Counted from the stretch's first letter, positions 1 to 9,439 are shown. The stretch: DNA of 64,000 nt from Paenibacillus sp. FSL K6-3182 (GCF_037976325.1 NZ_CP150265.1:2599501-2663500), one strand, 5' to 3'. Notes: a model not told the origin generated them from the sequence alone. Numbers and translations: made by a program.

Positions 1-1728
1 TCTTTTTCGGCGAGGCTTCAGGTGACGGGTGATGGATTATCTATTCCGGTCACCCACAAGGCATCGCCATTATTTGATCTTGTTTATGTATTATCTGATC
101 GCAATGAGCGGGGAATTACAACGCTTAACGGGATGCAGGATAACTATGAAATCATTTGCAATATTCTGCTGTTGAAAAACAGGAGGAGAAAGGAAACACA
201 GGTACAATCGAGTGACGTAAGCTACAACAACTCTTCTTTCAAAAACAGTCTTATGACGGAATCCGGAAGACAGGGGTTCGTATCAGCGGGGTTGTCCAAG
301 GTGAAACGACCGAATCATTCGATTGCGTTAACCGTCCTTTATCATTTCTTTAAACAAATAAAAGAGCGGCTGGAAATTGCTGACCTGCAGGGCAGCAAGG
401 AAAAGCTGTCCTTCTTTGGGCTGGATTCAGCTGCGATGGACACTAGAATGCTCGATCTCGTACCAAGCGAGGACAGTCTCATCGATATGTCTGGTCTTCT
501 GACGAACAACATTCGTTATGATCAACTGCGGCGCATGTCGCTGCGCGAGGCAGAGGAAGCCTTGTTCGGGGATGGCTGCACCATCTTCTTCCGTAAGCAT
601 TTCACTAGTTCAGCTGAGGTGAACTTAGGTTATGTGAAGGCTTCAGATGAGCTGCGAGCCACTGTAAACCGTAATATGAAAGATCAGCCATTGTATAGCT
701 TTTTCCAGGTCGCCAAGTGGACAGACGAGAAAAACGAGACAGACAGCGTCATGACAGCTGTTCGCGCTCGAATGCGCGATTTGGTCAGAGAGATTGATAT
801 CGCTCAGGATGAGCTGGGTCGAATCCGCGAACAACGTGTGGATGATTTGAAATTTCAGCGTCTTCCATTTATGGACAAGCAAAATGTTCGATCCTTTATA
901 CGCGCTTTTTTTGATGCGGTGTACCGGCTGGAATGGCAGCTTTTACGACTTGAGACTGAGCTTGCGTTGTACCGAAAATTTGCTGCTGAGCTGGAGCGTC
1001 TTCATGAGAAATACCGAATTCGCGTAGAACAGATGGCGCTGCTAGAGGAAACGCTAAATGCGGCGGCTCAGCACAGTATCCGTTCAGCGGATGATTATAT
1101 CGGGCAGAACATCTTCGAGTATTATGAGCGAGTCACTGCAGCTGTCATGAAGGATATTGAAGAGAAACGCGGCGCATCCATATTTTTTGAGGAACCATTT
1201 CTCGGCAATATGACCGAGCTTCTGCAGCAGGGAGATTCCGCGTTTCTGGAGCGATTAATGGAGATTTGCCGAAAGTACATTTTGACAGCAGAGCCTTTTG
1301 CACAGACTTTCGAGGAGGAGCTGCTGCTGCGTGCCAATGTATCCGTTGCATACAGCAATCGTAAAGCTTTATCGAGGGACGAGCTGTTTCACCGATTATA
1401 CCGGACACTGGAAGAGCATGCGGTCGTTCATATTCGTCTTCTCGACTATACACATGAGCATCGTTATGAGGAAAAGTATCTGTTCGGAGATCGCGAGAGT
1501 GAATTTATCCGATATGCACTTGGCGTTGACGAATCTTCACGCATTTACAAGCTGGGGTGTGTACATGAGAAGCGCAGCAGCGGTGTAGAAAAGTTGAATA
1601 TTATGGGCGGCTTTCATTTAGAAGATTTGATGTATTATCGAAACGGCAAAGTGTATTATGAGACCTATTTGCAAAATGGGTACGAATTTCACACGCTTGA
1701 TCCTGCTCTGCTGCCTGATCTTCGCTGA
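1..1728 (+). CDS. Probable tubulin-like protein, C-terminal part (5' end outside window)
   Basis: The frame is open from base 1, so the gene begins before the window; the GTG at 22 is only the first possible start visible. About 570 residues are seen. An early segment, PLFDLVYVLSDRNERG, resembles the stretch in bacterial tubulin-like proteins (Tubulin_2 type) that follows the nucleotide-binding region, but the glycine-rich GTP-binding loop itself is not in the window. The middle (about residues 240-340) is charged and heptad-like, suggesting coiled coil. The end is a compact domain with a CVHEKRSSGVEKLNIMGG patch. It lies 56 bp before the vWA gene and leads the GTPase cluster. The tubulin assignment is from memory of the family; a generic coiled-coil scaffold is the alternative. 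Confidence 0.5.
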   Translation, partial: SFSARLQVTGDGLSIPVTHKASPLFDLVYVLSDRNERGITTLNGMQDNYEIICNILLLKNRRRKETQVQSSDVSYNNSSFKNSLMTESGRQGFVSAGLSKVKRPNHSIALTVLYHFFKQIKERLEIADLQGSKEKLSFFGLDSAAMDTRMLDLVPSEDSLIDMSGLLTNNIRYDQLRRMSLREAEEALFGDGCTIFFRKHFTSSAEVNLGYVKASDELRATVNRNMKDQPLYSFFQVAKWTDEKNETDSVMTAVRARMRDLVREIDIAQDELGRIREQRVDDLKFQRLPFMDKQNVRSFIRAFFDAVYRLEWQLLRLETELALYRKFAAELERLHEKYRIRVEQMALLEETLNAAAQHSIRSADDYIGQNIFEYYERVTAAVMKDIEEKRGASIFFEEPFLGNMTELLQQGDSAFLERLMEICRKYILTAEPFAQTFEEELLLRANVSVAYSNRKALSRDELFHRLYRTLEEHAVVHIRLLDYTHEHRYEEKYLFGDRESEFIRYALGVDESSRIYKLGCVHEKRSSGVEKLNIMGGFHLEDLMYYRNGKVYYETYLQNGYEFHTLDPALLPDLR

Positions 1729-1784
1729 CCGATATACATCAACAATGCTGCGGTCCACTAGCAAGTAGAAAGGGTGCTGTTATT

Positions 1785-3071
1785 ATGCAACGAAAAATAA
1801 ATGGGCTTCTCTTACTGTTCAGCTTGATAGGAGGCGCAGTAGGATTCGTCATCGGGGAAATCATACTGGGGGCGCTGTCAGAAATCTGGCCGCGCTTTGC
1901 CGTCGTTGGGCTATACTTTGGCGTTCTTGCTTTATGCATTGGACTGGCCTGCCTGATTGCTGAAATGATTTCTCCTCGTTTGAACGGAACTTCGTGGCGT
2001 CAGCGTTATACCGGATTATCGTGGCAGCTGCTCGTACCAGCAACGTTAGTTCTGCTGTTTGCAGTCGGCGGATTGCTGCAATTTATTTACGGCGCACATT
2101 TTGGCGGTGCGAAGCAGGTAAAGGATATTGTGCTTGTTATCGATAATTCAGGAAGCATGCTGGAGACCGATCCTGATAACGAGCGTTATTCGGCTGCGAA
2201 GCAATTGATTCAAAACATGGAAAGCGATAAGCGTGTGGCGGTGGTTGCATTTCACAATACCGCACAATTGATTCAGCCGTTTGTTAAAGTAAGCACACAG
2301 GAAGAGAAAGATAAAGTAAATGCCGCAATCGACTCACTTGAGCCGACGGATGGCGGTACAAACTTTAGTCTAGCGCTTGGCGAAGCAATGAAGACGATTA
2401 AGGATAAGGAAAAGGCTGGGCGCGGGACAATGGTTATTCTGTTGTCGGACGGTTTCAGCGAATCCGATATCAATAAGCAAATTGCACAGTTCCAAGAGCA
2501 GCAAATTGTCATTAATACGGTAGGCCTTAGCGTTGCAGATTCCAAAGGCTCTGCCTTGCTGCAGCAAATAGCTGATTCCACCAATGGAAGCTATTACGAT
2601 GTGTCGGAAGCGAACGGGCTGGCGCTCGTATTCCAAAATATTTACAATACAATCGATAATCGGACGCTTCTAACTGAAAGAACGGGATCGCTTGCGGACA
2701 GCACGCTGTATACACTGCTTCGTATTTTATCCTTAGCCATTATCGGTGCAGCTTTAGGAATGTCGCTAGGATTGTTTTTCGACAATCGGTTTTTGGCATT
2801 AAGCTTTGGGGCGGGCGGTATTGTAGGCGGTTTGCTGGCTGGCTTCATTTTGGACTCCGGTTTGTCCGGGGATATGCTCTCTGACGGTTTATCACGTCTA
2901 TTCGCTGTTCTTGTACTGGCAGCCATTATTAGCATTTTCACACTTGTTGTTCCGATAAGGGATAATAACAGTACAAACCGTTATGATGGCGGCAGAAAAA
3001 ACAGCAATAGAGATCAGTCCACAAAGGCGTTAGGCGAACGGACGAAGGACAGCCGCAGTCATGGATTTTAA
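1785..3071 (+). CDS. Membrane-anchored von Willebrand factor A (vWA) domain protein
   Basis: 428 residues. Three hydrophobic segments lie at about residues 7-30, 38-60 and 78-102. A vWA domain follows, with the metal-binding MIDAS motif DNSGS at 120-124, a GGTN threonine loop and an LSDGFS aspartate, so all usual MIDAS elements are present. Three more hydrophobic segments follow near residues 305-395 and the tail is charged. vWA domains bind protein partners through a divalent metal. Here the domain sits between two membrane blocks, so its side of the membrane depends on topology. It belongs to the same run as the GTPase gene, with a 23 bp gap to the next gene. It probably acts as a membrane-bound partner or sensor for the GTPase/GAP1 pair; that role is inference. 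Confidence 0.8.
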   Translation: MQRKINGLLLLFSLIGGAVGFVIGEIILGALSEIWPRFAVVGLYFGVLALCIGLACLIAEMISPRLNGTSWRQRYTGLSWQLLVPATLVLLFAVGGLLQFIYGAHFGGAKQVKDIVLVIDNSGSMLETDPDNERYSAAKQLIQNMESDKRVAVVAFHNTAQLIQPFVKVSTQEEKDKVNAAIDSLEPTDGGTNFSLALGEAMKTIKDKEKAGRGTMVILLSDGFSESDINKQIAQFQEQQIVINTVGLSVADSKGSALLQQIADSTNGSYYDVSEANGLALVFQNIYNTIDNRTLLTERTGSLADSTLYTLLRILSLAIIGAALGMSLGLFFDNRFLALSFGAGGIVGGLLAGFILDSGLSGDMLSDGLSRLFAVLVLAAIISIFTLVVPIRDNNSTNRYDGGRKNSNRDQSTKALGERTKDSRSHGF

Positions 3072-3094
3072 ACGATGCGGGAGGCGGATATAAA

Positions 3095-3730
3095 ATGCGG
3101 TTTATCGATGCAGAGGATGGTTCTCCGATTATCAGCGGTTTAACTCGCGTGTTGGAGGAGGACCGCTGCACGCTGCGCTGGATTTGGCCGGGCGGTATAG
3201 AAGCGGTTTACATTGGGAAAACACCGGCTGAGCAGGCGGCGGAAAGCCCTGTGGATATAGGAACTGTCAAGTTATACACGAAGGCAGAATATAAAGCGAA
3301 TAATGGCTATCATAGCCGATTAGAGGGCATCGGACGTTTGGTCTTTACGGTATATGCCGCACTGGAAGGGAGTGGCGGTCCGCAGCTCATCCTTCAGCCC
3401 AATCATGAGAACAGCATAGAAATAAGTGCTGGCCGAGCTAAGATTCATTATTCGATTACAAATAAGAGCGGTTTGTTCAGAAAGTTCAAAACGATTCAAA
3501 TTCAAGTTTCAACAGAGGTACCGATTGGGAAAGACGTACTTTGTTATGTGAAAAAGCAGGGCAGCTATCCCGCGAATAAAGAAGACGGCATGCTGTATCC
3601 GTTCGTTGCGCCTTTCGCAGCTGGAAAAACCGTTTTGCCTGCCATTGAGGTTGGCAAACAGGATTTTATACGATTGTTTTTCACTGATGGCCGAACGTCT
3701 GGACAGATGTACGAATTGATTTCAGTATAA
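3095..3730 (+). CDS. Small protein of GTPase cluster, probable beta-sandwich adaptor
   Basis: 211 residues with no signal peptide or membrane segment. It is not matched to a family I can name with confidence. The sequence alternates short hydrophobic strands and turns, and the opening RCTLRWIWPGGIEAVYIGK resembles a fibronectin III-like strand pair with an aromatic W-W core. A second similar half may start near residue 110. The invariant position between the vWA gene (23 bp gap) and the GTPase gene (14 bp gap) suggests an accessory or adaptor of the same complex. Homologous GTPase systems in actinomycetes, as I recall them, also carry beta-sandwich proteins starting with a tryptophan-rich strand. 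Structure prediction would test this. Confidence 0.55.
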   Translation: MRFIDAEDGSPIISGLTRVLEEDRCTLRWIWPGGIEAVYIGKTPAEQAAESPVDIGTVKLYTKAEYKANNGYHSRLEGIGRLVFTVYAALEGSGGPQLILQPNHENSIEISAGRAKIHYSITNKSGLFRKFKTIQIQVSTEVPIGKDVLCYVKKQGSYPANKEDGMLYPFVAPFAAGKTVLPAIEVGKQDFIRLFFTDGRTSGQMYELISV

Positions 3731-3744
3731 AGGAGGAAGATCGC

Positions 3745-5004
3745 ATGGGTATTTTCGATCTTTTCAAGAAAAAGCCGGAAGCAAAGCAAAGGCCTTTGTT
3801 TTATGATATTGTTTGCCCCTATTGTTTTAGTAAATTTACACCGGATGAGGTTGTATTCCGCGCTTCACATTCCCGTGAGGATGATGAGGATTATGCGCTT
3901 GGAGAAGATGATGAGCTGAATAAGTATCGTGAGCGTTTTGGCCTTGATTCTGTACATGATATGGAAGCGGTTCTCTATCCAAACGACGTGCCTGAAGAGC
4001 ATCGGATTTACTCAGACCATGTATTAATTGGAATTAATGACCGCTATGGCGAGCTGACACGCAGAAGACTTTGTCCAAAATGCCACAACGAAATTCCAGT
4101 AACGGCAGGCAAGGTGCCGAGCAATATTATTTCTATCATTGGCGCTTCACAAGTAGGCAAGTCGGTGTATATGACCGCGTTGATACATACGCTGCAGAAC
4201 ACGACAGCGGATCATTTTAATGCAGCCTGCATGCCGCTTAACGCTGAAATTAGCCGGAAATTCCGAACCTATTACGAGGAGCCGCTGTTTGAGCGCGGCG
4301 ATCTGCTTGCGTCTACCCAAAAGGAAAAGATGCAGGAGCCTTTTATTTTTCAATTTGTTTTTAAAGATGAATCGAAGCCACCGCTCACTCTCGTATTTTT
4401 TGATGTCGCTGGCGAGGGCATGGTAGAGCAGGATTATCTTGGTTTGCATGGTCAGCATATCAAAAATTCAGCAGGCATTTTGCTGATGGTAGATCCGCTG
4501 CAAATTCGCTCCATTCGCGAGAAAATTAGAATGAATCTGGGCGATAAGCCCGGTGAATGGGTTTCCCAATACGACGAGCCGCGCGACGTTGTTCTGACGA
4601 TGTTTGGCGACTTTATTGCTTATCAGGAAAACAACAAAACGGATATTCCGACCGCTGTCGTTTTAACGAAGAGCGATATGCTTCATTCCCTAAAGGATGA
4701 AGATGGTGAATATATTAAATCGAACAGCAATATTTTCAACAACATGGTGCATCGCAATTATTTTAACCTGACTGAGTTTGAGAATATTGATGGAGAAATC
4801 CGCCGTTTCATCGAGAAGGTTGATCGTCCCTTTAAAGGTACGATGGATGTTTATTTTAAGGATACGGCTTATTATGCGGTTTCCGCACTCGGCAGCAATC
4901 CCGTCGATCAGAAGCTGCAAACCGTCGTCAGTCCCATTCGGGTAGACGAGCCCTTCATTTGGCTGCTTTATAAGCTGAACTTCATTGAGGGGAGAAGAGA
5001 ATAG
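3745..5004 (+). CDS. Zinc-ribbon P-loop GTPase (double-GTPase/TRAFAC-like)
   Basis: 419 residues. Two CxxC pairs (C24/C27 and C110/C113) can form a split zinc ribbon before the nucleotide-binding domain. The P-loop GASQVGKS is at 133-140, the switch II region DVAGEG at 220-225, and TKSD at 308-311 matches the NKxD guanine-specificity motif, so GTP is the likely substrate. There is no membrane segment. A good ribosome-binding site (aaggagga) precedes the ATG. The gene overlaps the next one by a single base, implying translational coupling with the GAP1-like partner. The family resembles the double-GTPase (DO-GTPase) proteins predicted to act in NTP-dependent conflict or signalling systems. GTPase is well supported; the biological role is not known. 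Confidence 0.8.
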   Translation: MGIFDLFKKKPEAKQRPLFYDIVCPYCFSKFTPDEVVFRASHSREDDEDYALGEDDELNKYRERFGLDSVHDMEAVLYPNDVPEEHRIYSDHVLIGINDRYGELTRRRLCPKCHNEIPVTAGKVPSNIISIIGASQVGKSVYMTALIHTLQNTTADHFNAACMPLNAEISRKFRTYYEEPLFERGDLLASTQKEKMQEPFIFQFVFKDESKPPLTLVFFDVAGEGMVEQDYLGLHGQHIKNSAGILLMVDPLQIRSIREKIRMNLGDKPGEWVSQYDEPRDVVLTMFGDFIAYQENNKTDIPTAVVLTKSDMLHSLKDEDGEYIKSNSNIFNNMVHRNYFNLTEFENIDGEIRRFIEKVDRPFKGTMDVYFKDTAYYAVSALGSNPVDQKLQTVVSPIRVDEPFIWLLYKLNFIEGRRE

Positions 5005-7937
5005 TGCGCGATTCTACGCCCAGCAGGATGATTCAGCAGCAGATGTATGCACGGGAAAGACGCGGCATTTTCAGATCCACGGAAGGTTATGACACGATCG
5101 CCAAATCAAGCGGTTTGGAAGCATCATTTGTCAAAAAAGTGCTTCATCCGTTTTGTGTTTATGATGCCCCGACTGAGCTGGCTACCCGCGGTGAGAAGGA
5201 CGGTTCCGCGTATCCAGAGACGATGCACCTACTTCATTTGGATAATGGCGATGTGCTGCTTGGCAGAAGCGTTTATCAGGCAGCCGACTTCACAGGTCTG
5301 CGCAGCGCGTTTTTTACGCATAACTTTATTATTCCAAGCGGTCATAGCAGCAAGCCTGCAAGTGATTATATGAACTGGCTGCAAGCCGCTTTCGCAGATC
5401 AATATAATATTGACAGCGGTACGGAAATAGCAGAGCTGCTAGAGCTTCCGATTCAGAGTGCAGCAGCGATTAAGCCGTCTGCTCGTTCGATCCTTTCTTT
5501 GCTGAACATTTCAGAAAAATCGTTTAAACAGCTGCTCTTTGCGGTAATGGCAGCAGTCGGAGGTAAGAAAAAGATCTATGTTTCGCTTGATGTACCAATC
5601 AAACAGCTGCCGGACAAGGCAAAACAGCTGCTTGGTGTGCTATATGCGAGTTTACCCTACGCCTTCCGCAAGCAGCTTGGTTTCATCACCTATGCGAAAG
5701 AACCGGTAAGCCGCAAATCGGTTCATCTTACGTTCGTAGAGCAAGGAAGCCTCCGCCATGGGGATCGCAGCATCGAGAAGGATTTTACGTTTGATTTCGG
5801 CAACGACCGAATGATGAATGTTGATCTGGACGGTATAGATCAGCCATTTTTGGATTTTGCATGGGATAACTTGGATCGTCCTGACCGTACGGATAGCTTC
5901 TTTCAATTCGCTGAGCTGATGCTGGCAGACATGGGGGAGGAGCGCGAACTCGCAGCAGCCAGTTATCATGAGCTATGCGTCGTTTACCAAATCGAGGAAG
6001 GCAACGAAAAGTTATATGAATCGCATAAAAGCGCGGTAATGCGGAGCTTGATGGATTATTTGCAGCCATCCGGCGCATTGGATGCCAAGATGCGCTTGAA
6101 TGATTTATTTCTTTCTCGATTTGATTATGAGTTTGACCGCGCTAGGCAAGGAGTAGTGCCGGAAACCTTCATTGTAGATGTGTTTACACAATACTATCAA
6201 ATTGAAGGTAAACATATCGAAAATAAGCTGGTTTCCTTTTTCATTTTGGCATTGCTAAATGCAAGAAAACAGAGTGAGCAAGACGCGGCGGCTTCCTTCT
6301 ATGCGGCAGTTGAAAGCAATCCTGCTTTTAGCATAGCTTTTTTCACAAGAGTCTTAGTAGATGCGAAGCTAAGTGCAAACTTATTTATTCCATTCCTTGA
6401 GCAAAAGCTTAAAGCAGCTGCAGGAGCCAAAAGTGTTCTGCAGCTCATTGAGCAGTGGGGCAATGCTCATCCTAAGCTGTACGGTGATGAAGACTTTTTT
6501 GTGCTGGTCCGCCAGCAGCTCATCGAGAAGCTGAAACGGGAGCGCCACTCGCTGCCAGCGACGAGCAAAGCGCTTGAGCAATTGCGCAGCTTAGCAAGTG
6601 AAGGCAAGTTTGGCGTGCGAAAACAGCTGCCATCTCATGATGCGGTAGAGTTTTATACGGAGCTCGAGCTTGCAGCTTATCGAGCAATGTTAATTGAACT
6701 TGATATGGAAAGATTGACGAAGGATCAGCTCATGCTGGGCGAGTTTCTCAAATCGAAGGAGCAGCTGAAAAAATGGAATGGACAGCTGAACGATCCGAGG
6801 CAGAAATCAGCAGCGCTTGAGCTGCAGGCGCTTTACGAATGCTTCGCATTCCCGGAGCCAACGGTAGATTTATTCGATAATCTATCCCCAGCAGAGATCG
6901 ACCGGGTGCAGCTCGTTGGTCGCCGATTGCTTGCCAATCAGCTGGAGTTAGCCGAATTTCCGCGTCTCGTGCTATTGTTTCTTCGCAGTTCGGATATGGA
7001 ATCAGTGGATTATGCCACGCTCCTCAACTATTTGCAGCAAAACGCGTCTCAAAAAGATACGGTATATCTATTTTTCCGATGGGCAGAAAAACATCCTAGT
7101 TTCATGCGCTCAAGAGGTTTTGTTCCTGCCTATGTAACTGCAGTAGTCAGCTATTTCACAAAACATGACCGGGATGCATTTAAGAAACGAGCCAATTGGA
7201 AGCAGCATTTTGACAAAGCGGGTCCTATTCTTAAAGGTGTATATAAACAGGCGGAGCGCGAGCTATCCTCACCGCTGACTAAATTTTTTCGCAGGAATCG
7301 TAAATCGACGTTTATAACATCGTTATCGGCTATAGGTATTGTACTAATCGTAGCCGGCATTATGTTTGCCTTCGGCGGCAAGGATGATGTGAAGCCTGGT
7401 GGTGCTGTTTTGCCTGAAACGACTCCTGAACCGAGCATCAGCCAGCCGGATACAATCGTATACGTGGAGCAAAATGCTGCATCAGAGGGGAAGAAGGCTG
7501 CGACCACCCTCGTCTTCGCATTTAAGGAAGCAGCAGCTTGCGGACTGTTTAAGCCTAGCTCATTGACGGTAGAAACGCCGGATGCAGAAGCTGTTGCGTA
7601 CACCACACTTGAAGTTGAATCTGATTGCAAAGCGGATACAGGGAATAGCAGCACGGAAGGGAATCAAGTTGAAAGCTCATCACAGCCGACGGAAACAACG
7701 GATTCGACTGCCAAAGAATCCGATAAGCCGACGCCAACGCCGGCTGAAACTGATTCACTGCCGACAGCTACCGATTCTCAGACGGAGCAACCGAGCAATA
7801 CTGCAATAAATGAAGCAGACTATACGAACCGGGTTGTAGTTAACCTCGGTAAGCAGGTTGATATACCTGAGAAAAGCATTATCACGGTCGGTGAATCGAA
7901 GTATGAGATTTCCGTGCTGCGTGTTGCTGCGCCATAA
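5004..7937 (+). CDS. GTPase-associated protein 1 (GAP1)-like, membrane-anchored
   Basis: 977 residues. The GTG start overlaps the GTPase stop by one base and has gaggggagaa upstream; ATG 5028 is an alternative. The N-terminus (MIQQQMYARERRGIF, then a LTTR-less mixed domain with SAFFTHNFIIP) resembles the GAP1-N2 domain of proteins encoded beside double GTPases. A long alpha-helical middle follows to about residue 750. A single hydrophobic segment lies at about 768-790, followed by a Pro/Thr/Ser/Glu-rich linker and a short C-terminal beta-rich module, which would be extracellular if the large N-terminal part is cytoplasmic. It would regulate or read out the GTPase at the membrane. Family match is recalled, not searched; the anchored C-terminal extension looks unusual. 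Confidence 0.65.
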   Translation: MRDSTPSRMIQQQMYARERRGIFRSTEGYDTIAKSSGLEASFVKKVLHPFCVYDAPTELATRGEKDGSAYPETMHLLHLDNGDVLLGRSVYQAADFTGLRSAFFTHNFIIPSGHSSKPASDYMNWLQAAFADQYNIDSGTEIAELLELPIQSAAAIKPSARSILSLLNISEKSFKQLLFAVMAAVGGKKKIYVSLDVPIKQLPDKAKQLLGVLYASLPYAFRKQLGFITYAKEPVSRKSVHLTFVEQGSLRHGDRSIEKDFTFDFGNDRMMNVDLDGIDQPFLDFAWDNLDRPDRTDSFFQFAELMLADMGEERELAAASYHELCVVYQIEEGNEKLYESHKSAVMRSLMDYLQPSGALDAKMRLNDLFLSRFDYEFDRARQGVVPETFIVDVFTQYYQIEGKHIENKLVSFFILALLNARKQSEQDAAASFYAAVESNPAFSIAFFTRVLVDAKLSANLFIPFLEQKLKAAAGAKSVLQLIEQWGNAHPKLYGDEDFFVLVRQQLIEKLKRERHSLPATSKALEQLRSLASEGKFGVRKQLPSHDAVEFYTELELAAYRAMLIELDMERLTKDQLMLGEFLKSKEQLKKWNGQLNDPRQKSAALELQALYECFAFPEPTVDLFDNLSPAEIDRVQLVGRRLLANQLELAEFPRLVLLFLRSSDMESVDYATLLNYLQQNASQKDTVYLFFRWAEKHPSFMRSRGFVPAYVTAVVSYFTKHDRDAFKKRANWKQHFDKAGPILKGVYKQAERELSSPLTKFFRRNRKSTFITSLSAIGIVLIVAGIMFAFGGKDDVKPGGAVLPETTPEPSISQPDTIVYVEQNAASEGKKAATTLVFAFKEAAACGLFKPSSLTVETPDAEAVAYTTLEVESDCKADTGNSSTEGNQVESSSQPTETTDSTAKESDKPTPTPAETDSLPTATDSQTEQPSNTAINEADYTNRVVVNLGKQVDIPEKSIITVGESKYEISVLRVAAP

Positions 7938-7964
7938 CCAAAGCAACGTATTTATAAGAATAGG

Positions 7965-8018
7965 AAGGGTTGTTCCGTTAGTAGTTTTACTACTGTTGGA
8001 ACGACCCTTTTTTTCTTT
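7965..8018 (+). terminator. Rho-independent terminator of the GTPase cluster
   Basis: An inverted repeat with arms aagggttgttcc and ggaacgaccctt is followed by a run of T residues. It lies 28 bases after the GAP1-like stop codon and closes the five-gene unit. Confidence 0.9.
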
Positions 8019-8157
8019 TTAGCTAATCGGCTATTAAAATGATGAAAATGATTAATGTCATAAAAGTGGATAAGAAAGTTGAATTTATGATAGAGACATA
8101 GGGTCTGCAATATTTTACAATATCGGTACTACAACACGAACAAGGAGCTGTTTTTCG

Positions 8158-9048
8158 ATGAAAGGTATTAATAATCCGATAGTCCCAGGCTGGTATGCTG
8201 ATCCTGAAGCGAGAACGTATGAAGGCAAGCATTGGATTTATGCGACCAGGTCCATTACGGAATATACGAAGCAATTGAATTTGGATGCGTTCAGCTCAAG
8301 CGATCTGATCCATTGGGAGAAGCATGAGAGCATTATTGAAATGTCAGACTTTCCATGGATGTGGAGAGCGGTTTGGGCACCTACGATTACCCAGAAACGA
8401 GGAAAATATTATTTGGTTTTTGCAACAAACGATATTCAAAGCAACGATGAAATCGGCGGTTTAGAGATAGCCGTATCAGACCGTCCTGAAGGACCATTCA
8501 GAGGATATTTGGGAAAACCGCTCATTGATCGATTCATTCATTCCGCTCAGCCGATTGATGCTCATTTGTTCAAGGATGATGATGGAACGATCTATTTATA
8601 TTATGGCGGCTGGCGTCATTGCAATGTAGCGAAAATGAATGATGACATGACGGGGTTCATTCCACTTGAAAATGGTGAAACCTTTCTCTCCATTACGCCT
8701 GATGGTTATGTTGAAGGACCTTGTATGATAAAGAAGGATGGACTTTATTACCTCATGTGGTCGCAAGGAGACTGGGTTAACGGTTCTTATTGTGTTGCGT
8801 ATGGCGTGAGTGAGAATCCATTGGGTCCATTCGAGAATAAGGGTATCGTGCTTGAGCGACAAGAGCCTATTGCGGAAGGGCCAGGACATCATGGGTTCCT
8901 TCATTTGCCTGAGAGTGATGAATGGCTCATTGTTTATCATCGCCGTATTATTGGTGACCCTGAAGCGGGTAATCGTATGCTCTGTATAGATAAAATGATT
9001 ATTGCTGACGGGGAGATAAAACCGATAGTTATGACAAATGCTTGGTAG
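8158..9048 (+). CDS. Glycoside hydrolase family 43 protein (intracellular)
   Basis: 296 residues without a signal peptide, so cytoplasmic. The five-bladed beta-propeller family is indicated by the three acidic residues in their usual settings: D15 in GWYADPEA (general base), D134 in PIDAHLF (pKa modulator) and E186 in YVEGPCMIK (general acid), plus the WAP motif at 73-76. GH43 enzymes hydrolyse terminal arabinofuranosyl, xylosyl or galactosyl groups; the substrate cannot be fixed here. The length matches single-domain GH43 members. It has its own upstream region after a strong terminator and an aaggag ribosome-binding site ten bases before the ATG. No transporter is adjacent, so it may serve oligosaccharides brought in by another locus. 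Confidence 0.9.
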   Translation: MKGINNPIVPGWYADPEARTYEGKHWIYATRSITEYTKQLNLDAFSSSDLIHWEKHESIIEMSDFPWMWRAVWAPTITQKRGKYYLVFATNDIQSNDEIGGLEIAVSDRPEGPFRGYLGKPLIDRFIHSAQPIDAHLFKDDDGTIYLYYGGWRHCNVAKMNDDMTGFIPLENGETFLSITPDGYVEGPCMIKKDGLYYLMWSQGDWVNGSYCVAYGVSENPLGPFENKGIVLERQEPIAEGPGHHGFLHLPESDEWLIVYHRRIIGDPEAGNRMLCIDKMIIADGEIKPIVMTNAW

Positions 9049-9160
9049 TTGTTATCCCTTGAAATGTTTCTTTAGAAAAGCTATTATCGAAGTTAAAAGG
9101 CTTGTATTTGCTTGCAACTAGAGATGTCAGGCAAAATAAAATGTGGAAAGGAAGAGCGTG

Positions 9161-9439
9161 ATGTGCCGAAATATTAAAACGTTATTTAACTTCGATCCAC
9201 CGGCAACAGAAGAGGAAGTAGCTGCCGCTTCACTCCAGTTTGTTCGAAAGCTATCGGGATATCAGTCACCATCGAAAGCCAATGAAGAAGCATTCAATGT
9301 TGCGATACAAGAGGTGGCTGCGGCAGCCCAGAAATTGCTCGACACGCTAGTTACCCAAGCTGAGCCGCGTGATCGAGATGTCGAAATCGAGCGTGCCCGC
9401 GCAAGAAACGCCAAAAGATTCGGTACGGCGGAAGCTTAG
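9161..9439 (+). CDS. DUF2277 family protein
   Basis: 92 residues from the ATG at 9161, which is preceded by a ggaaaggaag ribosome-binding site; a GTG at 9143 in the same frame overlaps that site and is less likely. The start MCRNIKTLFNFDPPATEEEV and the later LRKLSGYQSPSKANEEAF-type segment (VRKLSGYQ...) are characteristic of the conserved DUF2277 family. That family is small, helical and of unknown function, found widely in bacteria. The cysteine next to the initiator and the arginine-rich tail are conserved features of the family. It stands alone, ended by a hairpin shared with the convergent acetyltransferase gene. Confidence 0.85.
   Translation: MCRNIKTLFNFDPPATEEEVAAASLQFVRKLSGYQSPSKANEEAFNVAIQEVAAAAQKLLDTLVTQAEPRDRDVEIERARARNAKRFGTAEA

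Noticed and set aside
7151..7654. 167-codon minus-strand ORF opposite the GAP1-like membrane anchor
   Set aside because: It is a shadow of the coding strand; the plus frame holds the membrane helix and linker and runs uninterrupted.
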